Under the pieces are notes generated by a model, which had not been told where the DNA came from, did not search any database, and saw nothing but the letters and a program-made list of their open reading frames with translations. From JAWXBK01 sp040878185 (GTDB lineage: Bacteria > Pseudomonadota > Alphaproteobacteria > Dongiales > Dongiaceae), in assembly GCA_040878185.1 (NCBI GenBank), contig JBBDMS010000039.1:22875-86874 (forward strand): DNA of 64,000 nt, read 5' to 3'. The position numbers and the translations under genes were made by a program. Below, piece after piece: positions 17,291 to 26,131 of the stretch (its first letter is position 1; every line of letters starts with the position of its first letter).

Positions 17291-19293
17291 GCCGACCGCT
17301 GCAAGCCGAGGCGGCGGCGTTTCTCGGCGACCCAGGCGTTGATAATGCGATCGGCAGCAATCGCAATGAATGCGACACAGATACCGGCCGTGACGCCACG
17401 GCCCGGATCGACCTTCGAGAGTGCGATCAGAGTTTCCTGACCGAGATCGCGCGTACCGACAAGAGCGGTAATGACCAGCATGCTAAGGCCCATCATCAAC
17501 GTCTGGTTCACGCCGAGCATGATATCCGGCAGCGCCAACGGCAGCTGAACCTGCCGGAGAATCTGCATTCGGGTGCCGCCCATCGCGCGGGTTGCCTCGA
17601 TCAGTCGCTCCGGTACCTGTCGTAAGCCACTATCGGTGTAGCGGATCGCCGGCACGATGGCGTACAGCACGATCGCAATCATTGCCGAAAAATCGCCGAC
17701 ACCGAATAGCATGATGACCGGAATGAGATAGACGAAAGCCGGCAGCGTCTGCAGCGTATCGATCACCACCTGAACGACGCGATGCAGGCGGTCGTTGCGG
17801 GCAGCCGCAATGCCGACTGGAATGCCGATCGCACTGGCCAAAACGACACAGACGCCGACCAGATAGACCGACACAATCGCCTGCTCCCAGAGCCCCACGA
17901 CCGCAATGAAAGCGATGAGCGCAGCAACCTTGGCGGCGAGCGCGAGCCCGCCAAATCGATATCCGATTGCCGAGATCGTCAGCACGACGCCGAGCCAGGG
18001 AAGCGACAGCATAACGTTCTTCACCGGCTTGAGCAGATAGATGAAAAACGCGTCCTTCACATCGCCGATGGCAGTGCCGAGATTGACATTGATCCAGGCA
18101 ACGCTGTTATCCCAGAAGCGACCGGTGGAAACCGTCCAGTCCGGCGGTATCGCGGAAAACAGCGGAATCTTGAGGCCCAGCAGCGTGGTCGCAATCAGGA
18201 TTACAAAACCGGCCAGAAGATAACGGTAGCGCCGAACCCAGTTTTGACGCCGCGTTTCATGAATCGGCCGGCGCGCCGCATAACGCTGGCTGATACGATC
18301 GAGCGCAATGGCCACCAGTGTGATCGCAATGCCGGCTTCTGCGCCCTGCCCGATCCTGAGCGCCTTCAGCGCCTGCCAGACATCATAACCAAGCCCGCCG
18401 GCACCGATCATCGAGGCGATAATGACCATGTTCAGCGTCAGCATGATGACCTGGTTGACGCCGACCATCATGCGCGGCCGTGCCGAGGGCAGCAGCACCT
18501 TCCACATCAGTTGCCGCCTTGCGCAGCCAGCCATCCTGCCAAACTCGACGATTTCGCCAGCGACCTGGTCCAGCGCTAGCTTTGTAACCCGCGCCATCGG
18601 CGGCATTGCATAGATCAGCGTCACCACCAGGGCCGCGGACGGACCATAGCCGAAGAAAATCAGCGCCGGCACGAGATAGGCGAATACCGGCATCGTCTGC
18701 ATGAAATCGAAAACCGGCGTAAGAACCCGATCGACCGCGTGCGAACGATATGCCGCGATGCCGAGCAGCACGCCAGCCACCACACCAATCAGCACGGCAA
18801 CGATGATCGATGCGAAGGTCGTCATTGTGCTTTCCCAGAGTCCGATCGCCGCCACATAGAGGAAAGACACAGCAACAAAGACCGTCAGCCGACGATCCCC
18901 CATCCCCGCCGCTATCAGGATGAAGAGAGCCGTAATTCCGATCCAGGAAAGCGGGGGCAGCATGAGCGCGGTATCGCCGCTTCCGATGCGAAAGCCGGTC
19001 GCAAGCAGCCCCTTGATCAACAGCATCGGCGCATCGAGCAGCGCCCCGATACCGCGGGTGAGATCCTTCACGGTAAACAGACCGAAATCCGCGTCTTTGA
19101 TCAGCCATTCGATGGCCAGACTCAATGCATGGTCGACCCGCACGACCCATATGGCCGGATAGGTATTCGCCCAGGGCAGGAAATCTCTGGCGAGTGCCAG
19201 CAGCGCCGTTGCCGCAACGGCAATAGCCGGCAGCAGCGTCCGCAAGCGCGGCGATGCGAATCGCCCGATATCCGGCGCACTGATCGATGTCAT
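17287..19293 (-). CDS. ProW/OpuAB-like double ABC permease (quaternary-amine transporter type)
   Basis: 668 residues with about 14 hydrophobic segments arranged as two tandem copies of one BPD permease domain; each copy carries the FxQTMPxFxYLxPxxxxFG and DTLQTLPAFVYL type motif plus an EAA-like loop. The duplicated form is unusual because ProW normally has one domain. ATG 19293 (MTSISAPD) is chosen over a longer arginine-rich frame. It overlaps glpA and follows an OpuAC-like binding protein, so the importer and glycerol-phosphate enzymes are co-transcribed. Cargo may be a glycerol- or choline-derived compound. Confidence 0.8.
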   Translation of the reverse strand: MTSISAPDIGRFASPRLRTLLPAIAVAATALLALARDFLPWANTYPAIWVVRVDHALSLAIEWLIKDADFGLFTVKDLTRGIGALLDAPMLLIKGLLATGFRIGSGDTALMLPPLSWIGITALFILIAAGMGDRRLTVFVAVSFLYVAAIGLWESTMTTFASIIVAVLIGVVAGVLLGIAAYRSHAVDRVLTPVFDFMQTMPVFAYLVPALIFFGYGPSAALVVTLIYAMPPMARVTKLALDQVAGEIVEFGRMAGCARRQLMWKVLLPSARPRMMVGVNQVIMLTLNMVIIASMIGAGGLGYDVWQALKALRIGQGAEAGIAITLVAIALDRISQRYAARRPIHETRRQNWVRRYRYLLAGFVILIATTLLGLKIPLFSAIPPDWTVSTGRFWDNSVAWINVNLGTAIGDVKDAFFIYLLKPVKNVMLSLPWLGVVLTISAIGYRFGGLALAAKVAALIAFIAVVGLWEQAIVSVYLVGVCVVLASAIGIPVGIAAARNDRLHRVVQVVIDTLQTLPAFVYLIPVIMLFGVGDFSAMIAIVLYAIVPAIRYTDSGLRQVPERLIEATRAMGGTRMQILRQVQLPLALPDIMLGVNQTLMMGLSMLVITALVGTRDLGQETLIALSKVDPGRGVTAGICVAFIAIAADRIINAWVAEKRRRLGLQRSA

Positions 19294-19405
19294 GCCGTTG
19301 CGATCTTCGACATCCGTCGCTTTCGCGATGGGCCCAAACGAGTGGCGCCGCAACGGGCGGCAGCCGGATTGCGGCCGCCGCCCCGTCGGCTCAGGCAATC
19401 ATCGT

Positions 19406-20377
19406 CTATTCGAGCCAGGACGCCCAGATCGCCTCGTTCTCGGCAATCCAGTCGGCAGCAACCTGTTCGGTCGGTACGCCATCGACGTCGCTTTTGTATA
19501 CGAGCTCGCCCATCGTCTTGCCGTCGAGTTGGAACTGGCGCCACACATCGTACGCCTTCGGCCAGATCGTTTCACCGCCGGCCCAGGCGGTCTTCCACAT
19601 GAAACCGTTCGGCCGGCCGCAATCGTAGGCGAGGTCGGGATTCTCGCCCCACGACGGATCGTCGTAGCAGGCATCGTCATAGGCCGGCCATTGAACGAAC
19701 TCGCCCTCATGGAGCGCCGCCAACCAGAATGGCTCCCACGTCCAGCCGATGATCGGTTCCTGGCGTTGAATGGCGCCAACGAATTCGGCCGTCAACGCGC
19801 CGTCGCTGCCGGCATGAATGACTTCGAAATCGAGACCCAGCGCTTCGACGCGTTCCGCATCGTGTCCGCCCCATTCGATCGGGCCACTGAGGAAGCGAGC
19901 TTTCGGCGAAGTTTCTGCCGTCGACAACGCTTCGACGCAGGCCGGCTCGAGCAAGGCACGCCAGTCCGGAAGACCCGGGCAGACATCCTTCACATAGAGC
20001 GGATACCACCAGTCCTCGTTCACAGCGATGCCCATATGGCCCATGTTGAGGACCTCGCCGGATTCGAACGCCGCCGCGAGCGCAGCCTTGGCGGTCGTAT
20101 CCCAACCGGGCGAGCCGATATGAAGATCGCCGGCCTCGATTGCAGCGAACTGACCGAGATAATCGGCCGGCACGAATTCGACATTGTAGCCGAGCTTCTG
20201 CAGCAGCCCGCCGTATATGTACATGATGATGTTGTCGCCCGAGTAACCCATGATCACGAGCTTGATGGTCTCATCGGTTTCGGGAACCTGTGCTTCCGCC
20301 GGTGCAACCCAGGCGCCGGCGGAAATCAAAGCCGACAGCAGCACGCCGGCAGCCAGTTTTCGAACTCTGCGTACCAT
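19406..20377 (-). CDS. OpuAC-like substrate-binding protein
   Basis: 323 residues with signal peptide MVRRVRKLAAGVLLSALISA cut after AEA. The mature protein has the glycine-betaine-type fold: KLVIMGYSGDN, VEFVPADYLGQFAAIEAGDLHIG, then GWTWEPFWL in the second lobe. Tryptophans suited to an aromatic cation box are present (WDTTAK, NEDWWYP, TWEPFW). AGGGAGG precedes the ATG at 20377. It is first in the minus-strand operon that continues through the permease into glpA-glpB-glpK-glpC. Ligand unknown; a quaternary amine or choline-glycerol ester is plausible. Confidence 0.78.
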   Translation of the reverse strand: MVRRVRKLAAGVLLSALISAGAWVAPAEAQVPETDETIKLVIMGYSGDNIIMYIYGGLLQKLGYNVEFVPADYLGQFAAIEAGDLHIGSPGWDTTAKAALAAAFESGEVLNMGHMGIAVNEDWWYPLYVKDVCPGLPDWRALLEPACVEALSTAETSPKARFLSGPIEWGGHDAERVEALGLDFEVIHAGSDGALTAEFVGAIQRQEPIIGWTWEPFWLAALHEGEFVQWPAYDDACYDDPSWGENPDLAYDCGRPNGFMWKTAWAGGETIWPKAYDVWRQFQLDGKTMGELVYKSDVDGVPTEQVAADWIAENEAIWASWLE

Positions 20378-20534
20378 TGCTTTCCTCCCTGCATGGCAGG
20401 TCGCTGCCCCGTGACCGTTTGCCGGGCCGGGTTCGACCGTCCGCCATCCTACCTCGGAAACAATCGTTATCAATCAAGAAATGTCTTGTTAATGATCGTA
20501 TTGACCATATTATTGAGCGAACCGGTGAGGGCAG
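20378..20534. promoter_or_regulatory. Divergent control region between binding protein and DeoR-type regulator
   Basis: 157 bases with an A/T-rich core (20455-20515). CAAGA-aatg-TCTTG at 20475-20488 is a perfect short inverted repeat inside a longer imperfect one flanked by ATCGTTATCA and TTAATGATCG. It is the natural place for the DeoR-family protein encoded at 20535 to bind and control both directions. Confidence 0.5.
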
Positions 20535-21374
20535 ATGGTGCAAAGAACGAGGAATCCCGCGGCTCGCCGCCTGGCCATTCAGCGCCAGGCGCTCCTGGAT
20601 GGCACGGTGACAGTCGAAACCCTTGCCCGCACGCTCGACGTGTCCGTTGCCACGATCCGGCGCGACCTGACATCGCTTGAGGAGGAAGGGCTGGTGCGTC
20701 GCACCCATGGCGGCGCCGTTTTCCATCCGCCGCGCGGTGCCGACCAGGCGATGGATCTCCGGGAACAGATCGATCCCGAAGCGAAGGCGCGCATCGCTCG
20801 AACCGCAATGCAGCTCATCGAGCCCGATCAGACCGTGGTGATGAACGACGGATCGACGGTTCTGGCACTCGCGCGCGAACTGGTGGCCGCAAGAATGGCG
20901 CTCACGGTCGTAACCGCCGGCGTGAATGTTGCCGTCACCCTGTCCGAAAGTCAGACCATCACTGCCTATCTGCTGGGCGGGACGGTTCGCCACCGTACGC
21001 TCGGCACCTCTGGTCCGTTTGCCGAAGCGATGTTGCAATCGTTCAATCCCGATACGGCACTCATAGCGGCGGAAGGCTTCAGCGTTGACGAAGGCCTGAC
21101 CTATTCCTACGAAACGGACTCTGCGCTTGCACGGCTAATGCATACCCGCGCCACAACGACCGTCGTTCTGGCAACCGGCCGAAAGCTCCTTCAGCGCGAT
21201 CGGATCACGGCGATTGCAGCCCGTCATGTCGATGTTCTGATTACCGATTGCAGCGACCGCGCCGTGCTCGATCCGTTCGAGCAGATCGGTGTGCGTGTCA
21301 TTGTTGCCGATCCGGCAACTGCTGCGACCGCGCCTGATCTGGTCGCACCCACCGATGCGGGCCCGATCGAATGA
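20535..21374 (+). CDS. DeoR-family transcriptional regulator (GlpR-like)
   Basis: 279 residues. The N-terminal HTH (about 4-60) has the DeoR signature VSVATIRRDLTSLEEEGLVRRTHGGAV; the C-terminal sensor domain binds a phosphorylated sugar or polyol in this family (VTAGVNVAVTLS, NDGSTVLALARELV). Divergent from the transporter and glp genes and overlapping the ATPase by 4 bases. By position it should control this locus, with glycerol-3-phosphate as the likely ligand. Confidence 0.85.
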   Translation: MVQRTRNPAARRLAIQRQALLDGTVTVETLARTLDVSVATIRRDLTSLEEEGLVRRTHGGAVFHPPRGADQAMDLREQIDPEAKARIARTAMQLIEPDQTVVMNDGSTVLALARELVAARMALTVVTAGVNVAVTLSESQTITAYLLGGTVRHRTLGTSGPFAEAMLQSFNPDTALIAAEGFSVDEGLTYSYETDSALARLMHTRATTTVVLATGRKLLQRDRITAIAARHVDVLITDCSDRAVLDPFEQIGVRVIVADPATAATAPDLVAPTDAGPIE

Positions 21375-22444
21375 CCGCGGCATATTCCAGTCGAAACCAA
21401 ATCGAATCGGAGGGATCGAACCAGATCCGGATTTCCTGTCGCGAACTCTGGAAAGTCTATGGCGAAGAATCCCGCGCGATGTTCAAGCGGACGCCGCTGC
21501 CCGACCCCGATCTCCTGCGTGCAAAGGGCATGATCGTTGCGGTGCAAGGCGCCACGATCGAGGTGGGAGAGGGCGAGATCTTCGTCATCATGGGGCTTTC
21601 AGGTTCCGGAAAATCAACGCTCGTTCGTTGCCTGACCGGGCTGATCGATGCGACCTACGGACAGGTTCTGTTCGACGATCGCGATTTGAATGCAATTGCC
21701 GAATCCGAGCTGATCGAGATCCGGCGGCATCGCATGGGCATGGTATTCCAGCATTTCGCCCTTCTGCCGCATCTGACGTTGCTCGGCAATGTCGCCTTTC
21801 CACTCGAGATTCAGGGCATGGCAAAACGCGCCCGTGAGAAGCGGGCGCTTGAGATGATCGAACTTGTGGGACTCAAAGGGCGCGAGAATTATTATCCCGG
21901 TGAGCTTTCGGGCGGGCAGCAGCAGCGCGTCGGCATCGCGCGATCGCTCGCGGTCGAACCGGATGTGTGGTTTCTCGACGAGCCGTTTTCGGCACTCGAT
22001 CCACTAATACGGCGCGAAATGCAGGATGAATTCTTGCGGCTGCAGAGCCTGTTGCGGAAGACCATCGTATTCATCACTCACGATTTTCACGAGGCCATAC
22101 GCATCGCAGACCGTATTGCAATCATGAAAGATGGAGCAATTGTCCAGATCGGAACGTCGGAAGATCTCGTTTTTTCGCCGGCCACCGATTATGTTCGCGA
22201 GTTCACGCGCGACATTCCGCGAGCAAAAGTGCTTTCAGCCCGGTCGCTGATGGGTCCGGTTCGCGACATCGCGGGAAACGAACTGCGTGTACAGCTCGAC
22301 ACAAAGATCGAAGTGCTGGCGCCGCAGCTTACCGACGGCATGAGCGGCGCCATCGTCGTCGATGAGCACGGCCAGCCGATCGGACATATTGCACGCGAAG
22401 CCGTGGTCAATGTGATGATGGGGGTTCCTGCCGAAACGGCATGA
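21371..22444 (+). CDS. ProV/OpuAA-like ABC transporter ATPase
   Basis: 357 residues. Walker A is GLSGSGKST, Q-loop QHFALLPH, signature LSGGQQQRVGIARSL, Walker B VWFLDEP, H-loop THDFHEA. The C-terminal 90 residues resemble the CBS part of ProV/OpuAA that senses ionic strength, with ends such as IVVDEHGQPIGHI. It completes the importer whose permease and binding protein are on the other strand and is translationally coupled (ATGA) to the regulator. Confidence 0.87.
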   Translation: MTAAYSSRNQIESEGSNQIRISCRELWKVYGEESRAMFKRTPLPDPDLLRAKGMIVAVQGATIEVGEGEIFVIMGLSGSGKSTLVRCLTGLIDATYGQVLFDDRDLNAIAESELIEIRRHRMGMVFQHFALLPHLTLLGNVAFPLEIQGMAKRAREKRALEMIELVGLKGRENYYPGELSGGQQQRVGIARSLAVEPDVWFLDEPFSALDPLIRREMQDEFLRLQSLLRKTIVFITHDFHEAIRIADRIAIMKDGAIVQIGTSEDLVFSPATDYVREFTRDIPRAKVLSARSLMGPVRDIAGNELRVQLDTKIEVLAPQLTDGMSGAIVVDEHGQPIGHIAREAVVNVMMGVPAETA

Positions 22445-22512
22445 CCGATCTTTGCCCCACTGCCGGAGCGTCACCTATGCACGGAGCATAAAATTCGGAA
22501 TGGCCGACAACA

Positions 22513-22548
22513 AAAAAAGCCCCGGACCAAGCGGTCTCGGGGCTTTTC
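22513..22548 (-). terminator. Rho-independent terminator, probably the original tRNA-fMet/rRNA operon terminator
   Basis: Read on the minus strand, a strong stem (AAAAGCCCCG arm, GACC/GGTC inner pairs, one bulged A) ends in a run of T. It lies directly after a 13-bp copy of the tRNA-fMet 3' end (22556-22568). It can also end the ATPase transcript from the plus strand. Confidence 0.75.
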
Positions 22549-22555
22549 TTGAAAC

Positions 22556-22568
22556 TGGTTGCGGGGGC
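22556..22568 (-). repeat. Left attachment site: 13-bp tRNA-fMet 3'-end duplicate (attL)
   Basis: TGGTTGCGGGGGC is identical, in the same orientation, to 62669-62681, the CCA end of the intact tRNA-fMet. The bases to the right form an inverted repeat with it (GGTTGCGGG-GG-CCCGCAACC). Bases 22569-22626 continue in frame the serine recombinase reading frame if the island ends are joined. The rest of the stretch up to 22826 holds no gene I can support. Confidence 0.8.
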
Positions 22569-22826
22569 CCGCAACCGACTTTATTTGCTGGTGGAGGTTA
22601 CCGACATACCGATTACAGATCGCTAGTTGTGGGGCGTTCCGCAGCAGACTCGATGCTGGTGTACCTAGTCCGTGGCGAACGGGTCTCAGCCCGAAATTCC
22701 CTGATAAACGGGAAAAGCGGCCGCCGTCGATCGCCGCAACGCTATTCGATCACAGTCAATTGCGGCGGGATTTTCGAGAGGATGCGCGCATCCTTCTCGA
22801 AGAACGCCAGCTCCGCCTGACGGCGG

Positions 22827-23876
22827 TCAAGTTGGCGGCGAGGGCGCCAAGTCTCGGCGCATCTTGCTCTGCGGATGCATGATCGCGATGAGCGTGCCAG
22901 GCCACTTCGGGGTCGGCTCAGAATCCGGCCAGGCCCGGCGATAATCGCTCGGTTTCTTCTGAAAGCGACGAAGGAAGCTGCGCGAGAAATACGACATGCT
23001 GTTGAATCCACAGGCGACCGAGACCTCGCGAATCGACATCCGCGTGTTGGTCAACAGCACGCGCGCATACTGGAGCCGCAGCACCTTGTTGAGCTGCACG
23101 ACCGAACAGTCCATGTCCTTGCGCACCAGCCGCTCGAGCTGGCGTTGCGAGAGGTCCACGCGGCGTGCGATCTCCGGCACGCCAAGCGGCTCCTCCACGT
23201 TCGATTCCATGAGCGCAACCGCCGCACGGACCCTGGGATGCAGCTCCGGATTCTGGCCGCCGAGCGAGTGACGTTGCGAAGTCTCCGGCGCACGAACCGG
23301 GTTGTGCAGAATCAGGTCAGCGATCGCGAGGGCGAACTGCTGGCCATGGTTTCGCGAGATCACGTGCAACATGAGATCGAGACCCGTGGTACTGCCCGCG
23401 CAGGTGAGCCGCTTCCGGTCGATTGTGAAAAGCTGCTCCCGCAGCGCCACTTTGGGAAAGCTTTCGGCGAAACCCGGAATGAATGACCAATGGAGCGTCG
23501 CCTCGGCACCATCGAGGAGACCGGCTCGCGCCAGCACATAGGCGCCAATACACATCGCAGCGAGCGTCGACCCGCGTCTGTCCATAGCGCGCAGCCAGCG
23601 AAACAGCGACGGGTCCTCGAACCGTTCCGAGTCCCAACTGCCACACACGAAGATCGTTTCCCATGGGCCGCCCGGCGACGATAGCGGCAGGGAGTCTTGG
23701 CTCATTCCATTGCTGGCGATGATCGGTCCGCCTTCGACGGAGCGAAACTCCCATTCGTAAAGCGGCTGCGACGCAAAATAGTTCGCCATCCGCATGGGCT
23801 CGATCGTTGCGGCGAGTGCGAGCATATTAAAACGCGGAATGAGAACGAACGCGGTGCGCGATGTGGGCGAGCTCAT
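22827..23876 (-). CDS. GlxA-family AraC-type regulator (DJ-1/PfpI domain + HTH)
   Basis: 349 residues. Residues about 5-185 form a DJ-1/PfpI-like domain (CIGAYVLARAGLLDGAEATLHW carries the nucleophile-elbow-like cysteine). Residues about 215-325 form an AraC HTH with SIREVSVACGFNSMSYFSRSFLRRFQKKPSDYR. Proteins of this architecture (GbdR, CdhR, ArgR) control catabolism of betaine, carnitine or arginine. It is encoded after the ABC importer on the same strand and probably controls it and the divergent CoA-ligase genes. Confidence 0.85.
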   Translation of the reverse strand: MSSPTSRTAFVLIPRFNMLALAATIEPMRMANYFASQPLYEWEFRSVEGGPIIASNGMSQDSLPLSSPGGPWETIFVCGSWDSERFEDPSLFRWLRAMDRRGSTLAAMCIGAYVLARAGLLDGAEATLHWSFIPGFAESFPKVALREQLFTIDRKRLTCAGSTTGLDLMLHVISRNHGQQFALAIADLILHNPVRAPETSQRHSLGGQNPELHPRVRAAVALMESNVEEPLGVPEIARRVDLSQRQLERLVRKDMDCSVVQLNKVLRLQYARVLLTNTRMSIREVSVACGFNSMSYFSRSFLRRFQKKPSDYRRAWPDSEPTPKWPGTLIAIMHPQSKMRRDLAPSPPT

Positions 23877-24013
23877 CTCTCCTCGATCGGCCTTTTGGAT
23901 CGCCGGCTGTCGTTGCTTCTCGCGCCTGACCGCTCCAGCTGGTCGGCGGCGGGCATCTAGTTAATCGTAGAGACAGCCCGCCAACAAGATGCGTCTCGCA
24001 ATCGCGCCGCGAC

Positions 24014-25120
24014 TTAGGACGACGATGTCGACGGCGCAGGCTCCAGCGCAATCGCGTTGTCGGCGCTCCAACGCATGGATACCTGGGTACCGGGCGCGTG
24101 GATCGGATGATCGGCCCGATTGTGGCTCGTTGCCAGGACCCGGAAATCGCCAACCTGAACCGTATACCGCGTAGTATCCCCGACGAAGATCATCGACTCC
24201 ACAGTTCCCGTGAGCGGGCCGGCGCCGGCTGGCCCGACCACCACACACTCCGGCCGCACGAAGATCTCGACCGCCGAGCCTGCAACGATGCCTTGGGTCG
24301 CGACAAAAGGAAGCCGCGCTCCTCCGACTTCGGCCTCGGCCTTCCCGACGGAAGCGGCGTTCACGACGTGCCCGAGTAGTAGATTCGCCGTGCCGAGGAA
24401 CTGGGCGACGAACCGGTTCGCCGGCCGATTGTAGACTTCTGCCGGTGTCCCGACCTGCTCGAGCCTTCCGTGGTTCATGATGGCCACCCGGTCGGCGAGC
24501 ACCATCGCTTCTTCCTGATCGTGCGTCACGTAAACGGTCGTGACACCCAACGTCCGCTGAATGCGCTTCACCTCGAGCTGAAGCTGTTCGCGGAGCTTCC
24601 GGTCGAGAGCGCCCATCGGCTCGTCGAGCAGCAGCAGCCGCGGATCGAAGGCAAGAGCCCGGGCCAGCGCCACGCGCTGCTGCTGGCCGCCACTCAACTC
24701 GCTGGGATAACGCTCGCCATAGTTTTGCAGGCGGATCAGTTCGAGGAGGCGCCCGACCGTCGCCTTGATCTCCGCTTTCCTGCGGCGCCGCATCCGCAGC
24801 GGAAAACCGATGTTCTCGGCGACCGTCATTTTGGGGAAAAGCGCATAGTTCTGAAACACCACGCCGATATCGCGCCGGTTGGGCGGCATTCCGACAATGC
24901 TTTTGCCGTCCACCAGAATGTCGCCCGCTGTTGGCTCCTCGAAGCCGGCGATCATCATCAGGGTCGTGGTTTTTCCGGAACCGCTCGGCCCCAGCAGCGC
25001 GACGAACTCTCCGCGCGCGATCTTCAGCGAGACGTCGCACACCGCCTGTTCCGAGCTACCGGGATTGTAGGTCTTGCTCAGTGAGCGCAAGGAAAGATCG
25101 TGGACCTTGTGCTGGGTCAT
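24014..25120 (-). CDS. PotA-like ABC transporter ATPase
   Basis: 368 residues. Walker A GPSGSGKTT, Q-loop FQNYALFP, signature LSGGQQQRVALARAL, Walker B LLLLDEPMGALD, H-loop THDQEEA, then a C-terminal TOBE domain (about 285-360). It energises import of a polyamine-type substrate. The start overlaps the permease stop by 4 bases. Last transporter gene of a minus-strand set: permease, binding protein, permease, ATPase. Confidence 0.87.
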   Translation of the reverse strand: MTQHKVHDLSLRSLSKTYNPGSSEQAVCDVSLKIARGEFVALLGPSGSGKTTTLMMIAGFEEPTAGDILVDGKSIVGMPPNRRDIGVVFQNYALFPKMTVAENIGFPLRMRRRRKAEIKATVGRLLELIRLQNYGERYPSELSGGQQQRVALARALAFDPRLLLLDEPMGALDRKLREQLQLEVKRIQRTLGVTTVYVTHDQEEAMVLADRVAIMNHGRLEQVGTPAEVYNRPANRFVAQFLGTANLLLGHVVNAASVGKAEAEVGGARLPFVATQGIVAGSAVEIFVRPECVVVGPAGAGPLTGTVESMIFVGDTTRYTVQVGDFRVLATSHNRADHPIHAPGTQVSMRWSADNAIALEPAPSTSSS

Positions 25121-25965
25121 GCGCGGCCTCGTTTCAGGCCCGGTGAAAACACACTTTCGCTGCGCAGCAACCGATCATAGAAGAAAAGCAGCGCAATCGT
25201 GAGGACCAGAAGCACGACTGCGAGCGCAGAAGCGAAGCCCCAATCGACGACGTCCTGGACGTTGATCTTGATGAGGCGCGCGATGAAGGTCTCCTTGCGA
25301 CCGCCCAGCAGCGCGGGCGTCACGAAGAAGCCGATTGAGACGATGAAGACGAGAAGCACGCCGCCGGTCACGCCCGCCATCGATTGCGGGAGGTAGACAT
25401 GCCAGAAGGCGCGCAAGGGCGTCGCGCCCAGACTGCGTGCCGCACGCTGGTAGTTGTAATCGATTTCGTTCATCACGCCGAACAGTGACAGGACCATGTA
25501 GGGTAACATGACATAAACCATGCCGATCACCGCGCTGAACCGGTTGAACAGGAGCTGTGGCGGTTCCGTTCCAATGAAAAAGCTCCAAAGTTCTACCGCC
25601 GGTCCGCCCGCGCCGAGTAACACCATCCAGGCATAGGTGCGGACAAGCAGGCTCGTCCAGAACGGCATCATCACAGCCGCCAAGAGAATCAGGCGGGCGG
25701 TCGGCCCGCGGTTCACAGCGGCATAGGCAAGCGGATAGCCGACCAGCAGGCAGATCAACGTGATGAGCCCGGATACCTCGAAGGTCGTCCAGAACACCCG
25801 CGCATAGACATCGTTTTCGACAATCCGCAGGTAATTTCCTATCCCTGGAGCGGGATCGATGAAGCTGCGGTGAACCATCTCAGCAAGCGGATAGAAGAGA
25901 ATGGCGCTCAGGAAGGCGAGGACTGGTGCTATCAGCAGGGCAAGAACAAACCGACTCTGTTTCAC
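25117..25965 (-). CDS. PotB-like ABC permease
   Basis: 282 residues, six predicted membrane helices, with the EAA loop near YQRAARSLGATPLRAFWHVYLPQS. Typical length and layout for the first permease of spermidine/putrescine-type importers. Ends in an overlap with the ATPase gene. It is 166 bases from the binding-protein gene, with a strong hairpin between. Confidence 0.85.
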   Translation of the reverse strand: MKQSRFVLALLIAPVLAFLSAILFYPLAEMVHRSFIDPAPGIGNYLRIVENDVYARVFWTTFEVSGLITLICLLVGYPLAYAAVNRGPTARLILLAAVMMPFWTSLLVRTYAWMVLLGAGGPAVELWSFFIGTEPPQLLFNRFSAVIGMVYVMLPYMVLSLFGVMNEIDYNYQRAARSLGATPLRAFWHVYLPQSMAGVTGGVLLVFIVSIGFFVTPALLGGRKETFIARLIKINVQDVVDWGFASALAVVLLVLTIALLFFYDRLLRSESVFSPGLKRGRA

Positions 25966-26054
25966 AGCGTTGCTCCAGACTGCACACGGCGCACCTGCTC
26001 GGTGCGCCGGCGGCCTTTATCGCCTTCGGTCGCGCGCCACGGGCAACTTCTCGA

Positions 26055-26088
26055 CTGTCCGTCCGCCGTCATGACGACGGACGGACAG
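26055..26088. other. Hairpin between binding-protein and permease genes
   Basis: A long stem (CTGTCCGTCCG arm, 15 of 16 pairs) with the loop ATGA. There is no T-run on the minus strand, the direction of the genes, so it looks like an mRNA-stabilising or attenuating hairpin that raises binding-protein level over permease rather than a full terminator. Confidence 0.55.
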
Positions 26089-26131
26089 CCGGGCTTTTCC
26101 TGCTAAGCCGGGGTCCCCGGGCTGCGCCGGA

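Noticed and set aside
22513..22568. Reading the left attachment region as an ordinary terminator pair only
   Set aside because: It explains the hairpins but not the exact 13-base match to the tRNA-fMet 3' end or the long palindrome formed with the right island end.
22742..22830. Minus-strand frame ending FFEKDARILSKIPPQLTVIE near the island's left end
   Set aside because: Looks like a possible gene tail, but the part upstream is antisense to the regulator's end and no start or family could be supported.
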